Positions 1 to 11,389 of a stretch of DNA of 64,000 bases are shown piece by piece. The position numbers were made by a program, and so were the translations under genes. Where the stretch lies: NCBI GenBank assembly GCA_934047225.1, contig OW204001.1, forward strand, positions 15,298,201-15,362,200, given 5' to 3'. The stretch's first letter is position 1. Each line of letters begins with the position of its first letter. The stretch is from Ypsolopha sequella (taxonomy: Eukaryota; Arthropoda; Insecta; Lepidoptera; Ypsolophidae). The notes beneath the pieces are model-generated. The model saw only the letters and a program-made list of their open reading frames with translations. It did no database searches and was not told the DNA's origin.

Positions 1-591
1 AAAGAGTACGGCGATAAAACTACCACAGTAAAAAGCAAAAATCATCGATGAAAAGAGAAAAAAAAAAATGAAAATAATGATAAATAATAAAAAAATTAAC
101 TTACACGATTTTTTGCAATACATGCGTATAAAACAGTGGTCCCCACGCTAAGCCTAACTTGTCCTGCGGCAATCGTGACAATATGGTTTACTAGAAAATA
201 ATTTCGTTTACTAACATGCATGTAACAAATAATGAAAACTTAATTGTAACTTAAATAAAGTTATTATAAATTACAAAATGTGATATATATATATATATAT
301 ATATATATTTATTTATTTTATTCATAAACAAAAATCCACAGCAAGTACATTCAGATTACTTGAACGTGATATTCATCTTATTGTGCCAATAACGGATTTC
401 ACTATTCTAAACTAAACATACTAATTAAAAATTGGAACATAACAATTATAATATGGTTAAATTAATAAATTATTCGCATATTATTCGTAGTTTACATAAA
501 AACATAAGAAAAAAAAATATTAGAAGGTGCACAAGTGTTAATTTCAGTAACAGTACACATTCAAAAATACCTCTGGCACCTCATAAATATC
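1..591. other. AT-rich sequence without a recognised gene; (AT)n microsatellite
   Basis: No supported coding sequence is visible. An uninterrupted (AT)n run lies at about 283-308, followed by ATTT-rich sequence. The signal-peptide exon of the downstream Ly6 gene could lie here or outside the window, but I could not identify it. Confidence 0.5.
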
Positions 592-3500
592 ATGACGATA
601 TTTATTGATTTTATATTATTAGTTTCAGGTAATTCACAAATAGACAAAGACCAACCACTTTATCGAAGTGGTGGTTTTGCTTTGGCGTCACAGCAAAATG
701 GAAACCCATTTGAGGATATTGGTTTTCTAGTGGCAATTCAACGAAATGAAGCCTCAGATCTGAAGCAACAACAGAATCAGATTAAATTGCAAAAGTTCAA
801 GCCGATCCAAGGCATTAAAATGATAAAGGAAGAAACAAGAAGAGCGCAGCCTGATAATAATCCAGGTATATTTATTTTTTCTAGTCTATTCAGAATTTGT
901 CAAATGAGTAACAATGAGCGTTTTTCTCGTTGTTTTTTTTTATTAGTTCTTAGCTTTTGTCTAGATGGCGCTGTCCATGTCACCATAGATAAAGTTATGT
1001 GTTTCGTAGCAATCAATGTCAAAATGGTTTTTCATTTGTTTGGAATTTGTGCAAATTTTGTCTTTGATTCTGTTGCTAAGAGTGCTAAAGAATACGACAG
1101 TGCCATCTAGGAATTTTATTTAAGGGGAACGAAAATACAAACAGAAATAAAATGTCAGCTTTCGGATGATTTTGTTGCAATAATTAGGTTACGTATACCC
1201 ATAAAAAAAAATACATGTTTTTGGTTGAACTTTAAGGTATTCATTTTCCACAAACCACGTTAATCGATTCATATTTGTACTGTCAATGAATTTTTTTGTA
1301 ACCCTCTATTGCACACTTCTTATCGATTTTGTTTCAGGTATCGCTTTCGCGATTTTGTTGGTTTTTTTAAAATAAAATTAGTGTGAATGATATCTATTCA
1401 TTTTCCAAATACCACGTTATTCTGGTCAAAAAAAGCACCCCCTTTTTCCAAAAATACGTAAATCCACTGATGCAGTCAGCGGCAGCAAGATATTGTCAGT
1501 CTACGCCTAGCGTTGGCGCCCGTAAGACGTGGAACCTGTGCCCTTTTTTGCAAGCTATAAATACCTCCCAAAACTACTTCAAAACACATTGAAATTAATT
1601 TTATAAAGTAATATTTCGAGGAGCATCATTTTGACATAAGGAAAAACGCTCATTACCGTAAGATGTGTATTAATGTAACATTTTCGCAGCATTTTATCTA
1701 CTACTTTGTTATTTGTTAAAGGTGGAATTACATAATGTTAAAAGGTTTAGGAAATTATATAAGTTGTTAATAAAAATAAATAGATAAACATCTATATACA
1801 CGAAAGTGTGTTCAGGCCCCGTAGCATAATGTTTAATCGCGCACGACGGAGCTTAGTTGAATAACAGGTGCGAGGAGCGTGACATACTGTTTAATAGCAA
1901 AAACATCGTGTCACGCTTCTCGCACCTGTGATTCAAGTAAGTTGCGTCGCGCGCGATTAGTCATTCTGCTGCGGATCAGGTTCGAATAAAAATAAAAAAA
2001 CCGGCTAAGTGCGAGTCGGACTCGCGCACGAAGGGTTCTGTACCATTATCAATAAAAACGGCAAAAAAAAAAACATGTCTGTTGTATGGGAGCCCCCTTA
2101 AATTTTAATTTTTTAGTATTTGTTGTTATAGCGGCAACTGTGAAAATTTCAACTGTCTAACTATCACGGTTCATGAGATACAGCCTGGTGACAGACGAAC
2201 AGACAGACAGACGGACAGCGGAGTCTTAGTAATAGGGTCCCGTTGGTTACCCTTTGGGTACAGAACCCTAAAAATGGCCGGTGCAGATATGATGTAACCA
2301 TTCAAATGTTTGTTGTAAAAAAATAAACAAAAAACAACTGCCCTAATTTCAAAATGAGCTTAGTAACGACAACCAGTGTAGTCAGAGAACAGCTCAACAT
2401 TGGATACGTGTTGTAAAGTTATGATTTAAAGACCTCCATAGAACTTGGCAGCGAATTTGATCTCAGTTCTTTTTTCAGCAAAGGCGACAAACTTGCTCCA
2501 AAATAAATAAAAAGTATTCATCTAAAAAGAAGCAGAAGAAAAAAAAATGTTAAATTTTATAACCTTTAAAAGAAAAACTTACCCATAACTTAAACTGGAC
2601 AAAACATATTTTTTAAATCCTGCATTGTCTTTGTATCGAAATCGGCCCCTTTTTTTATTTATGTTTTTGGTGCAATAAACCCTATTTGGTTTCTTTCAGA
2701 AGATGATGATTTAGCAAACAGGCGTTTACTTCTAGAGTACAAAGGACCATATCTAGGTGCACCCAATTCACAGATACCCCTTGTGAATTGTCGTAGAAGT
2801 AACATTGAAGCTGTACTCGAAGAAAATGCTCAAATAGAGAAACCCGAAAAAAATCAATTTGTTGAAATGAACAAAGAAGCTCCAGGTAATGAAAACGAAA
2901 AACTAATCACAAAAATAGAGCAAGAAGATCTAAGTGAATTTGGTAACGGACGAAGATTTGCAGTGATTCCTGGGCCACGTGCCACCGAAAGCACTAATCC
3001 GGAAGAAGTAACATCTGACTCTCAAACAAATTTGGTCTTGACCAGTAATCAGGACAAGAAAGACTGCAAAGATGATATACTTACAAACAATCGCAGAGCT
3101 AACGATGAACTTGAGGATCCTTACGTGGATTATGATTACACAAAGAAGAACAATGAAAACCAAAATCAATTGATAAAGAATGAGAAATCAAGCAGCAAAG
3201 CATCACCGAAAAGTGATGATGTTCAAGTAAAATCAAGGTCTGGAAATCAACAGAAAGTTATGTTGATAGAAAATACTAAGGTGTGCTACGCGTGTAGTAC
3301 AGCTAGTAATCCTAACTGTTTAGTGCCAAATAGAAGAACGACAGTCAAATACTGCCGAAAGGGTCATGATACCTGCATCATCAAACTTTTTGATACAAAA
3401 GGTAAGTTGACTAGAACCCATGATGAAAAGCTTACTCCGCGATGTAACCCGAAAGCTCTCGTAGCACAGTGTTTAATCGCGCGCGATGCGACTTAGTTGA

Positions 3501-6019
3501 ATTAAGTATTTGTGCTTGCTAACGATGAAGGAAAACATCGTAAGTAAACCTGCATGCCCTAAAAAGCGGTATTTGTGTACAAAGAACGACGACAAGGTTC
3601 ACCGCATTCATCACGTTAGGATGTAATAATCTACGGTGAAATGTGGAATGTGACTTGCACAGTTCCCACTCGGAACACCTCTGACACCCTCGGGCATTTA
3701 TGACGTGACGGATGTCGTAACGATATATATTCCTTTTTTTATAATAAAATTTATCAAAGACAATCAAAATCTACTTTTTTTAGGGATCTTGCTAAGGGAT
3801 AGCACAAAATTAAAACAACAATAAAAGTTTCTAATTTAATTCAAATAATAATAATAACGCTTATTTCATAACTTTCTTAATATTAATACAGAACAAGGTT
3901 GAGACCACAGAACATTTAAATGTTGAGACCACCTATTAAGTATAAGAATACCTGTACCAGGCGGTCTCGCTCTTTATAGCAAACAATTCATTTTCTTATC
4001 AGTTAGAATAAACTTTTAAAACTAAAAACTAAAAACTAATAAAGTTAAAGGGTGTGTGTATATGTGTTGTGTGTGTAAGTCCGGAAGAGAGTACTTACGG
4101 GAGTAAGTATAGATATATAATTTTAAATTAAATTCAAATACATTCATTGCAACAATAATAATAAAAAACCGGCCAAGAGCGAGTCAGACTCGCGTATCAA
4201 GGGTTCCGTATTGTGGGTGTAAAATTCAATTTTGTAAATTTTTTCGTTAATTTCTCAACCTCTTTATTTTTCCTGTAATCTTTACGTAAGCACATATTAA
4301 CCATGTTTTTTTCATGTTTTTCGGTCCACCAGTTTTGGAGACAAGGGGGGAAGTACATTTTTAATGGGTTTTCAAGGATTTCTCGAAATAGATGCAATTA
4401 AATATAGCCAAACTATATATTTTTATAAAAAAAAAATTTTTTTTTTTTTGTTTTTGTGTTCAACTTTTTTTAAATCGTTATAGTTTTGCTGTAATTGGCC
4501 AGCTATGATCTATGATTGACATTTTTTTCATATTTTTAAGTCTACCAGTTTTGGACATAAGGAGCGGATATACATATTTTTGTGTTTTTTTAAAGTATTC
4601 TCGAAACCAGCGCCAGTAAATATTGTAAAAGTGCATATTTTTACAATAAAATTTTTAATATCTATAACTTGATTTTCATATTGTATTTTTAGGACAATAT
4701 TTTTTATTTTTGTCACTTTTGTTTTCAAAATATTTTGAACAATTTAAAATTTTTCATATTTTTTTGACACCGTGATATGTGGGCAAATTATTGCTATTTT
4801 TGTGCCAAATTTCATGACTTTATCTTTAACGGTGCTAAAGTTATGAAGCTGTGACATAAGGACGGACGGACGGGCAACGGAGTCTCGCCATAAAGGTTCC
4901 TTTTGTACCAAATATTTTCTTATGAATGAAATAACAAAAAAGTTACACAAATTTAAAACTAAATAATCCTATAAAATATATAGTAAAAACTTATACAAAC
5001 TAAAGACTTAAACAAAAATTAAATAAGACAAACTTAACTTAATGAAAATAGATTTCTATTAAAGTAGAAGACTTTATTGAAGTCATCGCTGTCACCGGGC
5101 AGACATCTTTAAGGCATATGACCACGCTAAAGAAGTAACTCGATGTGTGTCGGTACAAATATCAACGGAAACGACATTGAAATAATGTTCATTTCAGCGT
5201 GCCTTGAAAAGTGGCTGATACGACAACCACTGCGTCTCCGGCTAGGGCAAAATAAGAGAAATTAATACTTTTCACATGGACGCCATGAACAAAAAAATAT
5301 TTTGAACTTAAATTTTTTAGATCTAAAAATTTCCTTTAAATTTGTGTAATAATAATTAAAATCGCTTTAGGCGTTTGGAAGGAGTAAGAGAATTCTTGTG
5401 TTAATCATGTGAAACTTTCGATGACTTTCGATTTTTTTTGTCAAAACTTACAATAGAAAACCAGTTTATGAAACTTAAAATTTATTTTTGACTTTATATT
5501 GCCTATCATATATTTTTATGAAAATTTTTGGACCACCCGTGTGGGAGGAGTAGGCCTTCAAAGACAGGTCCAAATTGCAGTTTGCGTATCCATTCGCCTT
5601 AATTACAGTGCTACAAGGATCTGATGGTGCGTGGATGACAGTGACAGGGGGGCGCAGCTATGAAACAAGGAGTATGGTAGCGGCGTTAGTTCCGATTTTG
5701 GACACAACCAATCCACGCGCCATGAGATCCTTGTGGCACTGTAGCCATATTGCCTCCATACCATAGATATCTTATTGTTATACATAGAGATCAGTGCTCC
5801 ATACCCACAAAATAAATGATTGTTTCAGAGGGGACAGTCCTGACGCGCGACTGCGGCTCTTCGTGCTCCGACAACGTGATCCCCGGTGTAACTCCGCCGT
5901 ACACCAAATGCTCGGTCTGCCACGAGGACCTCTGCAACAGCGCCTTCTCGCTCAACAAACAGAATCTCATCTTCCTCTGTTTTATGTTCTTTTTTACTGT
6001 TATTAAGAGCGCCTTGTAA
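592..6019 (+). CDS. Ly6/uPAR (three-finger) domain protein, probably GPI-anchored; 3' part of gene, three exons visible
   Basis: Exons 629-865, 2700-3401 and 5829-6019 join in one frame. Both internal introns are phase 1 (AG/gt at 865 and 3401; acceptors ttctttcag and ttgtttcag), and each junction rebuilds a GAA/GAG codon. The encoded segment is about 376 aa. Roughly 270 residues of charged, Gln/Asn/Lys/Glu-rich sequence are followed by a 10-cysteine module starting VCYAC (from about 3280) and ending in the family's LCN box (DLCNSAF). The last residues, LIFLCFMFFFTVIKSAL, are hydrophobic, as in a GPI-attachment signal. Ly6 proteins are secreted or membrane-tethered ligands or modulators; the partner here is unknown. 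The true start is unresolved: an ATG at 592 gives a short hydrophobic lead (MTIFIDFILLVSG), but tttcag at 623-628 also fits a phase-1 acceptor of an exon following an upstream signal-peptide exon. The terminal exon lies inside a tandemly duplicated segment, so a second copy exists at 17413-17603. Confidence 0.75.
629..865 (+). CDS. Ly6-protein gene, first visible coding exon
   Basis: Bounded by tttcag|gt at 628 and tccag|gtata at 865. It encodes a polar region containing LYRSGGFALASQQNGNPFED. It ends one base into a codon completed by 'aa' at 2700. The upstream boundary is ambiguous because the frame stays open back to an ATG at 592. Confidence 0.6.
961..1110. mobile_element. Short TIR element (MITE), 150 bp
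   Basis: CTAGATGGCGCTGTC at 961-975 is answered by its reverse complement, with one mismatch, at 1096-1110 (GACAGTGCCATCTAG). No coding content. Confidence 0.55.
1819..1974. mobile_element. Foldback (palindromic) MITE
   Basis: Two imperfect inverted arms of about 65 bp. The left contains TTTAATCGCGCACGACG and AACAGGTGCGAGGAGCGTG; the right contains the complements CACGCTTCTCGCACCTGTG and CGTCGCGCGCGATTAG. A partial copy of the left end recurs at 3461-3506. Confidence 0.65.
1998..2273 (+). repeat. Dispersed lepidopteran repeat (CCGGCYAAGTGCGAGTC type), near complete
   Basis: Starts with AACCGGCTAAGTGCGAGTCG, contains tandem GACAGACAGACGGACAG and ends with CCCTTTGGGTACAGAACCCT. Related pieces occur at about 4160-4915, 8265-8520 (-), 8686-8950, 16215-16250 (-) and 48660-48765. 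It is non-coding. Confidence 0.7.
2700..3401 (+). CDS. Ly6-protein gene, middle exon
   Basis: 702 nt, open throughout, beginning DDDLANRRLLLEYKGPYLG after the split codon. It holds an acidic/Lys-rich linker and the first half of the Ly6 domain, with cysteine pattern CYAC...NC...YC...TC from about 3280. The donor is aaaag|gtaagt at 3401/3402. Confidence 0.75.
3455..3700 (+). repeat. MITE-end fragment plus interspersed-repeat fragment
   Basis: 3461-3506 matches the left end of the foldback at 1819-1974 (GTTTAATCGCGCGCGATGCG). From about 3518, GATGAAGGAAAACATCGT and AAACCTGCATGC look like the dispersed motif I know from many lepidopteran introns. Confidence 0.45.
4160..4915 (+). repeat. Dispersed repeat, long variant (about 750 bp)
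   Basis: Begins AAAACCGGCCAAGAGCGAG and ends with GGACGGACGGACGGGCAACG and a GTTCCTTTTGTACC tail. Its first 265 bp match 8686-8950 and 20271-20535, which marks those as 5' fragments of the same family. Confidence 0.6.
5147..5205 (-). repeat. Short dispersed repeat next to the duplication breakpoint
   Basis: TCGGTACAAATATCAACGGA and the following 40 bp are the reverse complement of sequences at about 42525-42585 and 57680-57750 (GCGCTGATATGAACGTTATT core). Its identity is unknown. Confidence 0.55.
5829..6019 (+). CDS. Ly6-protein gene, terminal coding exon (copy in duplication unit 1)
   Basis: After ttgtttcag the frame continues with GTVLTRDCGSSCSDN, KCSVCHEDLCN and a hydrophobic tail, then TAA at 6017-6019. 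It completes the ten-cysteine Ly6 pattern begun in the previous exon. This exon is noticeably richer in GC than the surrounding sequence. Confidence 0.8.
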
Positions 6020-6068
6020 AGTGTTCTAGAAGTTTCCACAAACAAAAGGCATTACTTACTTGTATGAC

Positions 6069-6074
6069 AATAAA
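6069..6074 (+). terminator. Poly(A) signal of the Ly6 gene
   Basis: AATAAA lies 50 bp after the stop codon, with an identical copy at 17653-17658. Confidence 0.6.
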
Positions 6075-6294
6075 ATTTATTTCCGAGAGCTATTTTGTTT
6101 AATTAAGTTGTAATTGAGTTTATCTTCTCCCTTATAATTGATTACACCATCATGAAAATCATACAAATACCTGCGTTGTTTGCCAGTGTCGTAAAAACCG
6201 ATGTTATGTTATAACACCGCGTTTCTTCGCTGTGATTGGCATAATTAGATAACCAATTAGCGATTAAGATGTCTTCTTTTGTTTTGAGTTTACC

Positions 6295-7424
6295 ATGCAG
6301 TCGAATCAACTATTGGAGTCATACCTCAGACATAGAAAATTTAGAATTAACTTGACATATACAGACGACATTAAAATGAAAAAAATTGACGTAAATTCTA
6401 AATGGTTTGACATAAAATGTGGTGTTCCTCAAGGATCTATCTTAGGACCTCTAATGTTCTTGATTTTCATAAATGATTTGCCCACTAACATTAAACATTC
6501 CACCCTTATTTTATTCGCAGACGATACTACAAGTTTAATTAATGATAAACAGATAGAATCCCTAAACATCAAAGCAGAAAAAGCAGTGACAGAGTTGTGC
6601 AAATGGTTCAAAGGAAATAACCTGATATTAAACAAACAAAAAACACAATGTATGTTGTTTAGTATATACGAGAATACGGAAAAGAGAGACAATGTTAATA
6701 TTAAAATTGATAATAATAATTTAGATATTGTAAAGTCATGTAAGTTTTTAGGATTTTATATAGATGACCACTTAAGACACATATTGATAAACTGGTCAAA
6801 AGATTATCTTCCGTATGTTTTTGTTTAAAAAGCCTTATTAGAATAGGAGGAAAAGAGGTTGTCAAAACAGCATATTGGGGTCAGTTTTACCCATTAATGA
6901 CAAACGGTATAGAATATTGGGGATCATTGGAAATTGCCAACAAAGTATTCAAATTACAAAAAAGGGCTGTCCGCATTATGATGAATGCAGCTATAGATGC
7001 ACATTGCAAACCACTCTTCAAACAACTTGGTCTATTATCATTATTTGATGTATTTGTTTTAAAGATGGCTTTGTTTGTTAGGGAGAACCCAAACATGTTC
7101 AAAATTATCGGTAGTGGTCATAATTATGATACGCGAAGTAAAGGAGTACACAAGTTGTCAATCGTGCAACATAACCACAAGCATTTTGAGCGAAGTATTA
7201 TACATAGTGCAACAAAAATTTATAATTCTTTACCACTAGAAATTACAAAAGAAACAAGAATAAATGTATTTAAAGAAAAAGTTAAGAATTGGCTCAAAGA
7301 TCAATGTATGTATGATTTAAAAATGTTCTTTAGTTAAGTTAACCCTAGTTTATAAGATACGACAAGAAATGATGTAATATTTATTTCAATAAATGATTCT
7401 ATTCTATTCTATTCTATTCTATTC
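6295..7424 (+). mobile_element. 5'-truncated CR1/jockey-like non-LTR retrotransposon (RT fragment)
   Basis: 6295-6828 encodes reverse-transcriptase motifs GVPQGSILGP (residues 43-52) and FADD (74-77) plus a thumb segment. Near 6772-6790 one frameshift moves the reading to the frame of 6897-7337. That frame carries YWGSLEIA, the LQKRAVRIM motif and NYDTRSKG, typical of the RT C-terminal tail in CR1/jockey/L2-type LINEs. The element ends in an (ATTCT)n tail at 7396-7424, consistent with a LINE 3' end. Endonuclease and 5' RT are missing, so it is dead on arrival. It lies just downstream of the Ly6 poly(A) signal. Confidence 0.8.
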
Positions 7425-7729
7425 GAATGCTCCCACATAACACTGTAGGAGAGGCGATATATATATTTTTTTAAAAATTGACACTTTTAGAACTTGCATA
7501 TCTGTGTACTTATTACATGTATTATTTTGATAAAATAGGATATTATTTTTGGAATCTTTTTCTAGGGAATCAGTTAAAACAGAAACGCGATTGGAGAAAT
7601 TTGGCTCGATAGAAATATTTATTGAAATAAGGTCTTTTTTGACACCAATTCTCCTGGTTTGACAATTTAGAATGACATATGGACTGCAATTATATTTTAT
7701 TAAATGGGTTTTAACGGTATCTATCTAGG

Positions 7730-8036
7730 ACTTGTTTAAACGAAATTTTGATAGCAACTTTAGTACATTTTATATGAATAAAAACAGACTTTTAGCTACT
7801 TTTCCACGAATCCGTCCCTCTCGCACTGAGGGTTTTTTCGCATATGGAGTAAAAGCGACTCCACATTTGTTTACATATCGCCTTAACCACTTTGTCGGCG
7901 TGATTAATATGTATACCCACGCCAAAACACAGCTTTCTAGTGGTAAAAGTTTTTGAGCTAAGCCGTGGACAGACAAACAGACAGATGGACGGACATGGCG
8001 AAACTGTTAGGGTTCCTGGTTGACTATGGAACCTTA
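7730..8036 (+). repeat. Dispersed repeat with 'CGCACTGAGGGTTTTTTCGC' core
   Basis: Contains CCGTCCCTCTCGCACTGAGG and GGTTTTTTCGCATATGG, then GACAGACAAACAGACAGATG and a GGGTTCC end. Its first part matches the minus strand of 58450-58540 and 60460-60610. Confidence 0.55.
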
Positions 8037-8264
8037 AAAAGCTGCCTCTATGCGTACGGACGCCAGTATGACAGGCTACCTAATGCCAGTTCTTATTGCG
8101 GCGTCATAGTCGTTAAAATCGCAACAAATAGGGAGCTTTATCTGCTGGAGATTGTACAACTCTAATTATCGCCCAGGGTAATTGTTAAATAATATCCCTA
8201 ATAAAACAAAAAGAAACCTCATTTAAAATGGACCTTTACCTTACATAGAGGTCTGTTTTTTCTG

Positions 8265-8520
8265 TCTAGTCATTTTAGGATTCTGTACCTGAAGGGGGCC
8301 CTAGCTATTACTAAGTTCGGTCGACTGTCCGTCTGTCATAGAGGTCTATAGCTTCAGCCGTAATAGGTAACGGGTTGAATTTTTCACATTCGTGTTACTA
8401 TGGCCTATTTATTATCCTTATGATAATCATATAGCAGAAACAAAAAAAAAAAAATGCTACTTTTTCGAGGTTTTTTGTATGGAGATCCCCTTGGGTTTCT
8501 TTATTTCGATTATTATTATT
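8265..8520 (-). repeat. Dispersed repeat fragment, antisense
   Basis: On the minus strand it carries GACAGACGGACAGTCGACC, a diverged AGTAATAG block and GGTACAGAATCC, matching the 3' half of the repeat at 1998-2273. Confidence 0.45.
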
Positions 8521-8685
8521 ACTGATCAGGTATTGTTATATTAAAATGTTACATTCATCACCTGATCTATATTAATTAAATACCATAACTTGTTTCTCTG
8601 AGTATAATTCATTAAAGTAATTATCGATGGCGTCTGCTCTTGTCTGTTACTATATAAAAAGAAGCAAGAGCGACATTTCAATAAA

Positions 8686-8950
8686 AAAAACCACCCAAGT
8701 GCGAGTCAGACTCGCGTACCAAGGGTTCCGTATTGTAGATAATAAATTTAATATTGTATTTTTTTTTCGTGAATTTCTCAACCGCTTTATTTTTCCTGTA
8801 ACCTTTACGTAAACACATAAGTATTACCATGACTTTTTCATATTTTTTGGTCCATTAGTTTTGGAGACAAGGGGGGGGCATACATTTTTATGATTTTTCA
8901 AGGATTTCTCGAAATAGATGCGATTAAATATAGCCAAACAATATAATCAA
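8686..8950 (+). repeat. 5' fragment of the long dispersed repeat
   Basis: CACCCAAGTGCGAGTCAGAC through AAATATAGCCAAACAATATA matches the first 265 bp of 4160-4915. Confidence 0.6.
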
Positions 8951-9631
8951 TCAGCTTTTTAACACCTACAATTTGATACCCATATTGTATTTTTATAAAA
9001 TTTTCACGTTCATGGAGGTAACTAGGAGCAGAAGGATTGTGGAGAAGAGAAGAATGTGAGCATTTCTGCGAAGACGTATGGGGAGCCATTTTAACTGGAA
9101 ACGGAACTTTTGTTGACGGCTACCTGCCCCTTAAGACGCTACGAAACTTAATTTGTCACGGTTTTAATGTGATTACCAGAGTTTAGTTGAAATGACAAAC
9201 ATAACTTTGTGAAACGTCGACCGGAGCCCGGAAATTTCAGTCCTTCGGACGTAAAATTAATTATGAGAAAACTTTGCGCCATCAGACTTTACGTGTTTGT
9301 TTTACAGATACAGCATACGTATACTTGTTAAAATAAACAGTAAAAAAACAATTTATGAGAAAAGATTTTAACATTTTAGATGGTTGGCTAAAAGTCACTT
9401 TGGGTAATGAAATTTAATTAATTTTTACGGTTGTTAAATTATTGTGAACACTTGTACATTAGTTTTATTTATATTTAAATTAAATATCTATGATATATTT
9501 TTTCGATGTGAAACTACAAAAATTAGCATTATAATATTTTGTATTTTGTAATAAAAACTTTTAAATCCCCATTTTTAACTCGTTTGGGTAATTTCCAGGC
9601 TAACGCGGATGACATATTTTATAAATTCCAT

Positions 9632-10195
9632 TAAAGTAGAGCCACTGAGTGATGGCACTTATGACAGCTGCATTTAGTGATGAGGTACATTTCAAATTTC
9701 GGTTAAAATAAAAATCAAGTATGAGTTTACTCAACATTAGACACGTCATTCAACATTCAACATAATGATACAAAAGGAAAATGTGCCAAAACCAGTGGCG
9801 TAGCTATCGGAGGGCTATGCGGTGTAGTGCCCCGGGGCCCCCAAGAGATGTTTAAATATCTAAATAGAAAAAAGTATTTTACTATCATTTATTTTCGTTT
9901 AGTTTAACTTCATCATTGTTTTGTTTTTAATTGAATATTATTGCTTAAGTTGGTGACCTCAAACACGACCTATAAAACATGAGAAACTTTTTTTTTTTTT
10001 TAATTCTTTGTTTCTATACGAATTCTATTGCACAATAAAGCAATATTCAAATCGAAAAATAATAACCGAAACAAGTAGTACATCACTATCAACAATAAAG
10101 TATTACATTTTTTAATTCACACTTGCTTATAAATAATTACGATACTTTGTAGGCATTTAAACGTCATAGGCGCCATCACTCAGTGGCTCTACTGT
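9632..10195. mobile_element. TIR-bearing non-autonomous DNA element (564 bp)
   Basis: 34-bp imperfect TIRs: AGTAGAGCCACTGAGTGATG from 9632 and its complement CATCACTCAGTGGCTCTACT ending at 10195. They remain similar inward to TATGAC/GTCATA. Nothing coding inside. CAGTGGCGTAGCTATCGG at 9793 resembles a hAT-type terminus, so a second element may be nested. Confidence 0.65.
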
Positions 10196-10227
10196 AATTT
10201 TAGCTATGACCAATATGACCATCAATA

Positions 10228-10457
10228 TAACGTGGCATTTATTAATACAGCCAAATTCATACCGGAGGCTCGGTGAGTGATCAGTATCGATAACACTTTT
10301 TGCAAATTTCGCAAACTAAAATTTTGACATCACTCGGGACTTTTTTAGGGAAAAATATAATTTACGAATTTCACAAAAAGGGTCATCGAACTTTGATACT
10401 AAGCTCTTACCGAGTCTTCAGTATGAATTTGGTTGCATAAATAAATGTCACCTTGCA
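10228..10457. mobile_element. Palindromic MITE, family shared with 39595-39865
   Basis: The left end has GCCAAATTCATACCGGAGGC and CGGTGAGTG; the right end has the complements CTTACCGAGTCTTCAGTATG and AATTTGGTTGCATAAATAAA, ending GTCACCTTG. The copy at 39595-39865 has the same architecture (AAGGTGAAATTTAATCAACC ends, ACTCGGTTAGTGAT inner). Confidence 0.6.
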
Positions 10458-11389
10458 TAGAATAAGACAAGAGATAACGTACCTGTATAGCTAATATGAA
10501 TGTTTGATAGGCACTCTCCTTATTGTAGTAATATAGGTATCATCATGGAAATGGAATCATGGCTTGAGATACCCTGTCTTGTTATATTTCATGTTAAAAG
10601 TCTATCACTGTCGAAACTAAAGTGACAGATTCGTACTCGTGTCATACGCATCTCTGCTATCTTGACTCAGACCAAGAAATCCAGTATCTTGAGATATACA
10701 GGATACTAGATAGTATAACCAGTGTCAATCGGTTTTCTATAGCAGAGTAAAAAAAAAAATGTGTCGAATCTATGCCCTAAACTGAGTAATTATCGAAAAA
10801 CAAAGTCATCTATCTTTATTTTGATATTCAAAAGATCATGCCGATTTTGTATAACTGAAGTTATTATACGGCCGCGATTGGAATGGGAATGGAAAGTACC
10901 GTTTGCATAGTAGTACTAATTAAAGGAACTAAAACTCATAGAGTAAAATAATCTACATAATATGTACATATATTTAAAATTGTTTAATGACCTATGCGGT
11001 GCTTCTCCAGAATATGAAGTGATAGCTGTTCTACAAAACTGAGCTTTTTTCTAAACCTATTTTCAATTGTTTTATAAAAAATCAATCTTTTAATCTGCCA
11101 CTATTTGGCATTTCACTTTTTGAATCTTTAGGTTTTTCGAAAAAATATATAGTAAAATTAATTATTAAATATTAGTAATCGCGGTAGAATATCAAACGTC
11201 TGTTAACGAAAAATTGTTTTCAATGTTATACATTATTTTACGAATGAAAGCGTTACAACAAAACTGCTATTAAAATCTTTGATAGCTATTTTAAGTGTAA
11301 ACTTAGTGGCTTCTGAAGTTATGATCCCAAATTTAACTTTTGCTCCACATTATAATTTCACAATACTGAAAAAGTATTCGGGTTTTTTG
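10458..11389. other. AT-rich stretch without recognised gene
   Basis: I see no coding similarity, TIRs or microsatellite in this part of unit 1; the same holds for the unit 2 copy. Confidence 0.4.

Larger units (their letters stand above)
866..2699 (+). other. Intron of the Ly6 gene, carrying MITEs and a dispersed repeat
   Basis: 1.83-kb phase-1 intron between two exons that stay in frame. It holds a TIR element (961-1110), a foldback element (1819-1974) and a dispersed repeat (1998-2273). I see no exon in the remainder. Confidence 0.6.
3402..5828 (+). other. Intron of the Ly6 gene (contains left breakpoint of the tandem duplication)
   Basis: 2.43-kb phase-1 intron. It carries a MITE fragment just after the donor (3461-3506), a 'GATGAAGGAAAACATCGT' repeat fragment (about 3520-3700), a 750-bp dispersed repeat (4160-4915), the duplication breakpoint (5126-5130) and a short shared repeat (5147-5205). 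No coding exon is recognised. Confidence 0.6.

Noticed and set aside
5575..5766. Overlapping open frames on both strands just before the Ly6 terminal exon
   Set aside because: No domain, splice or start context supports them; they are intronic and repeated only because of the duplication.
7396..7424. (ATTCT)n as an independent microsatellite
   Set aside because: It sits exactly at the 3' end of the LINE fragment, so it is better read as the element's tail.
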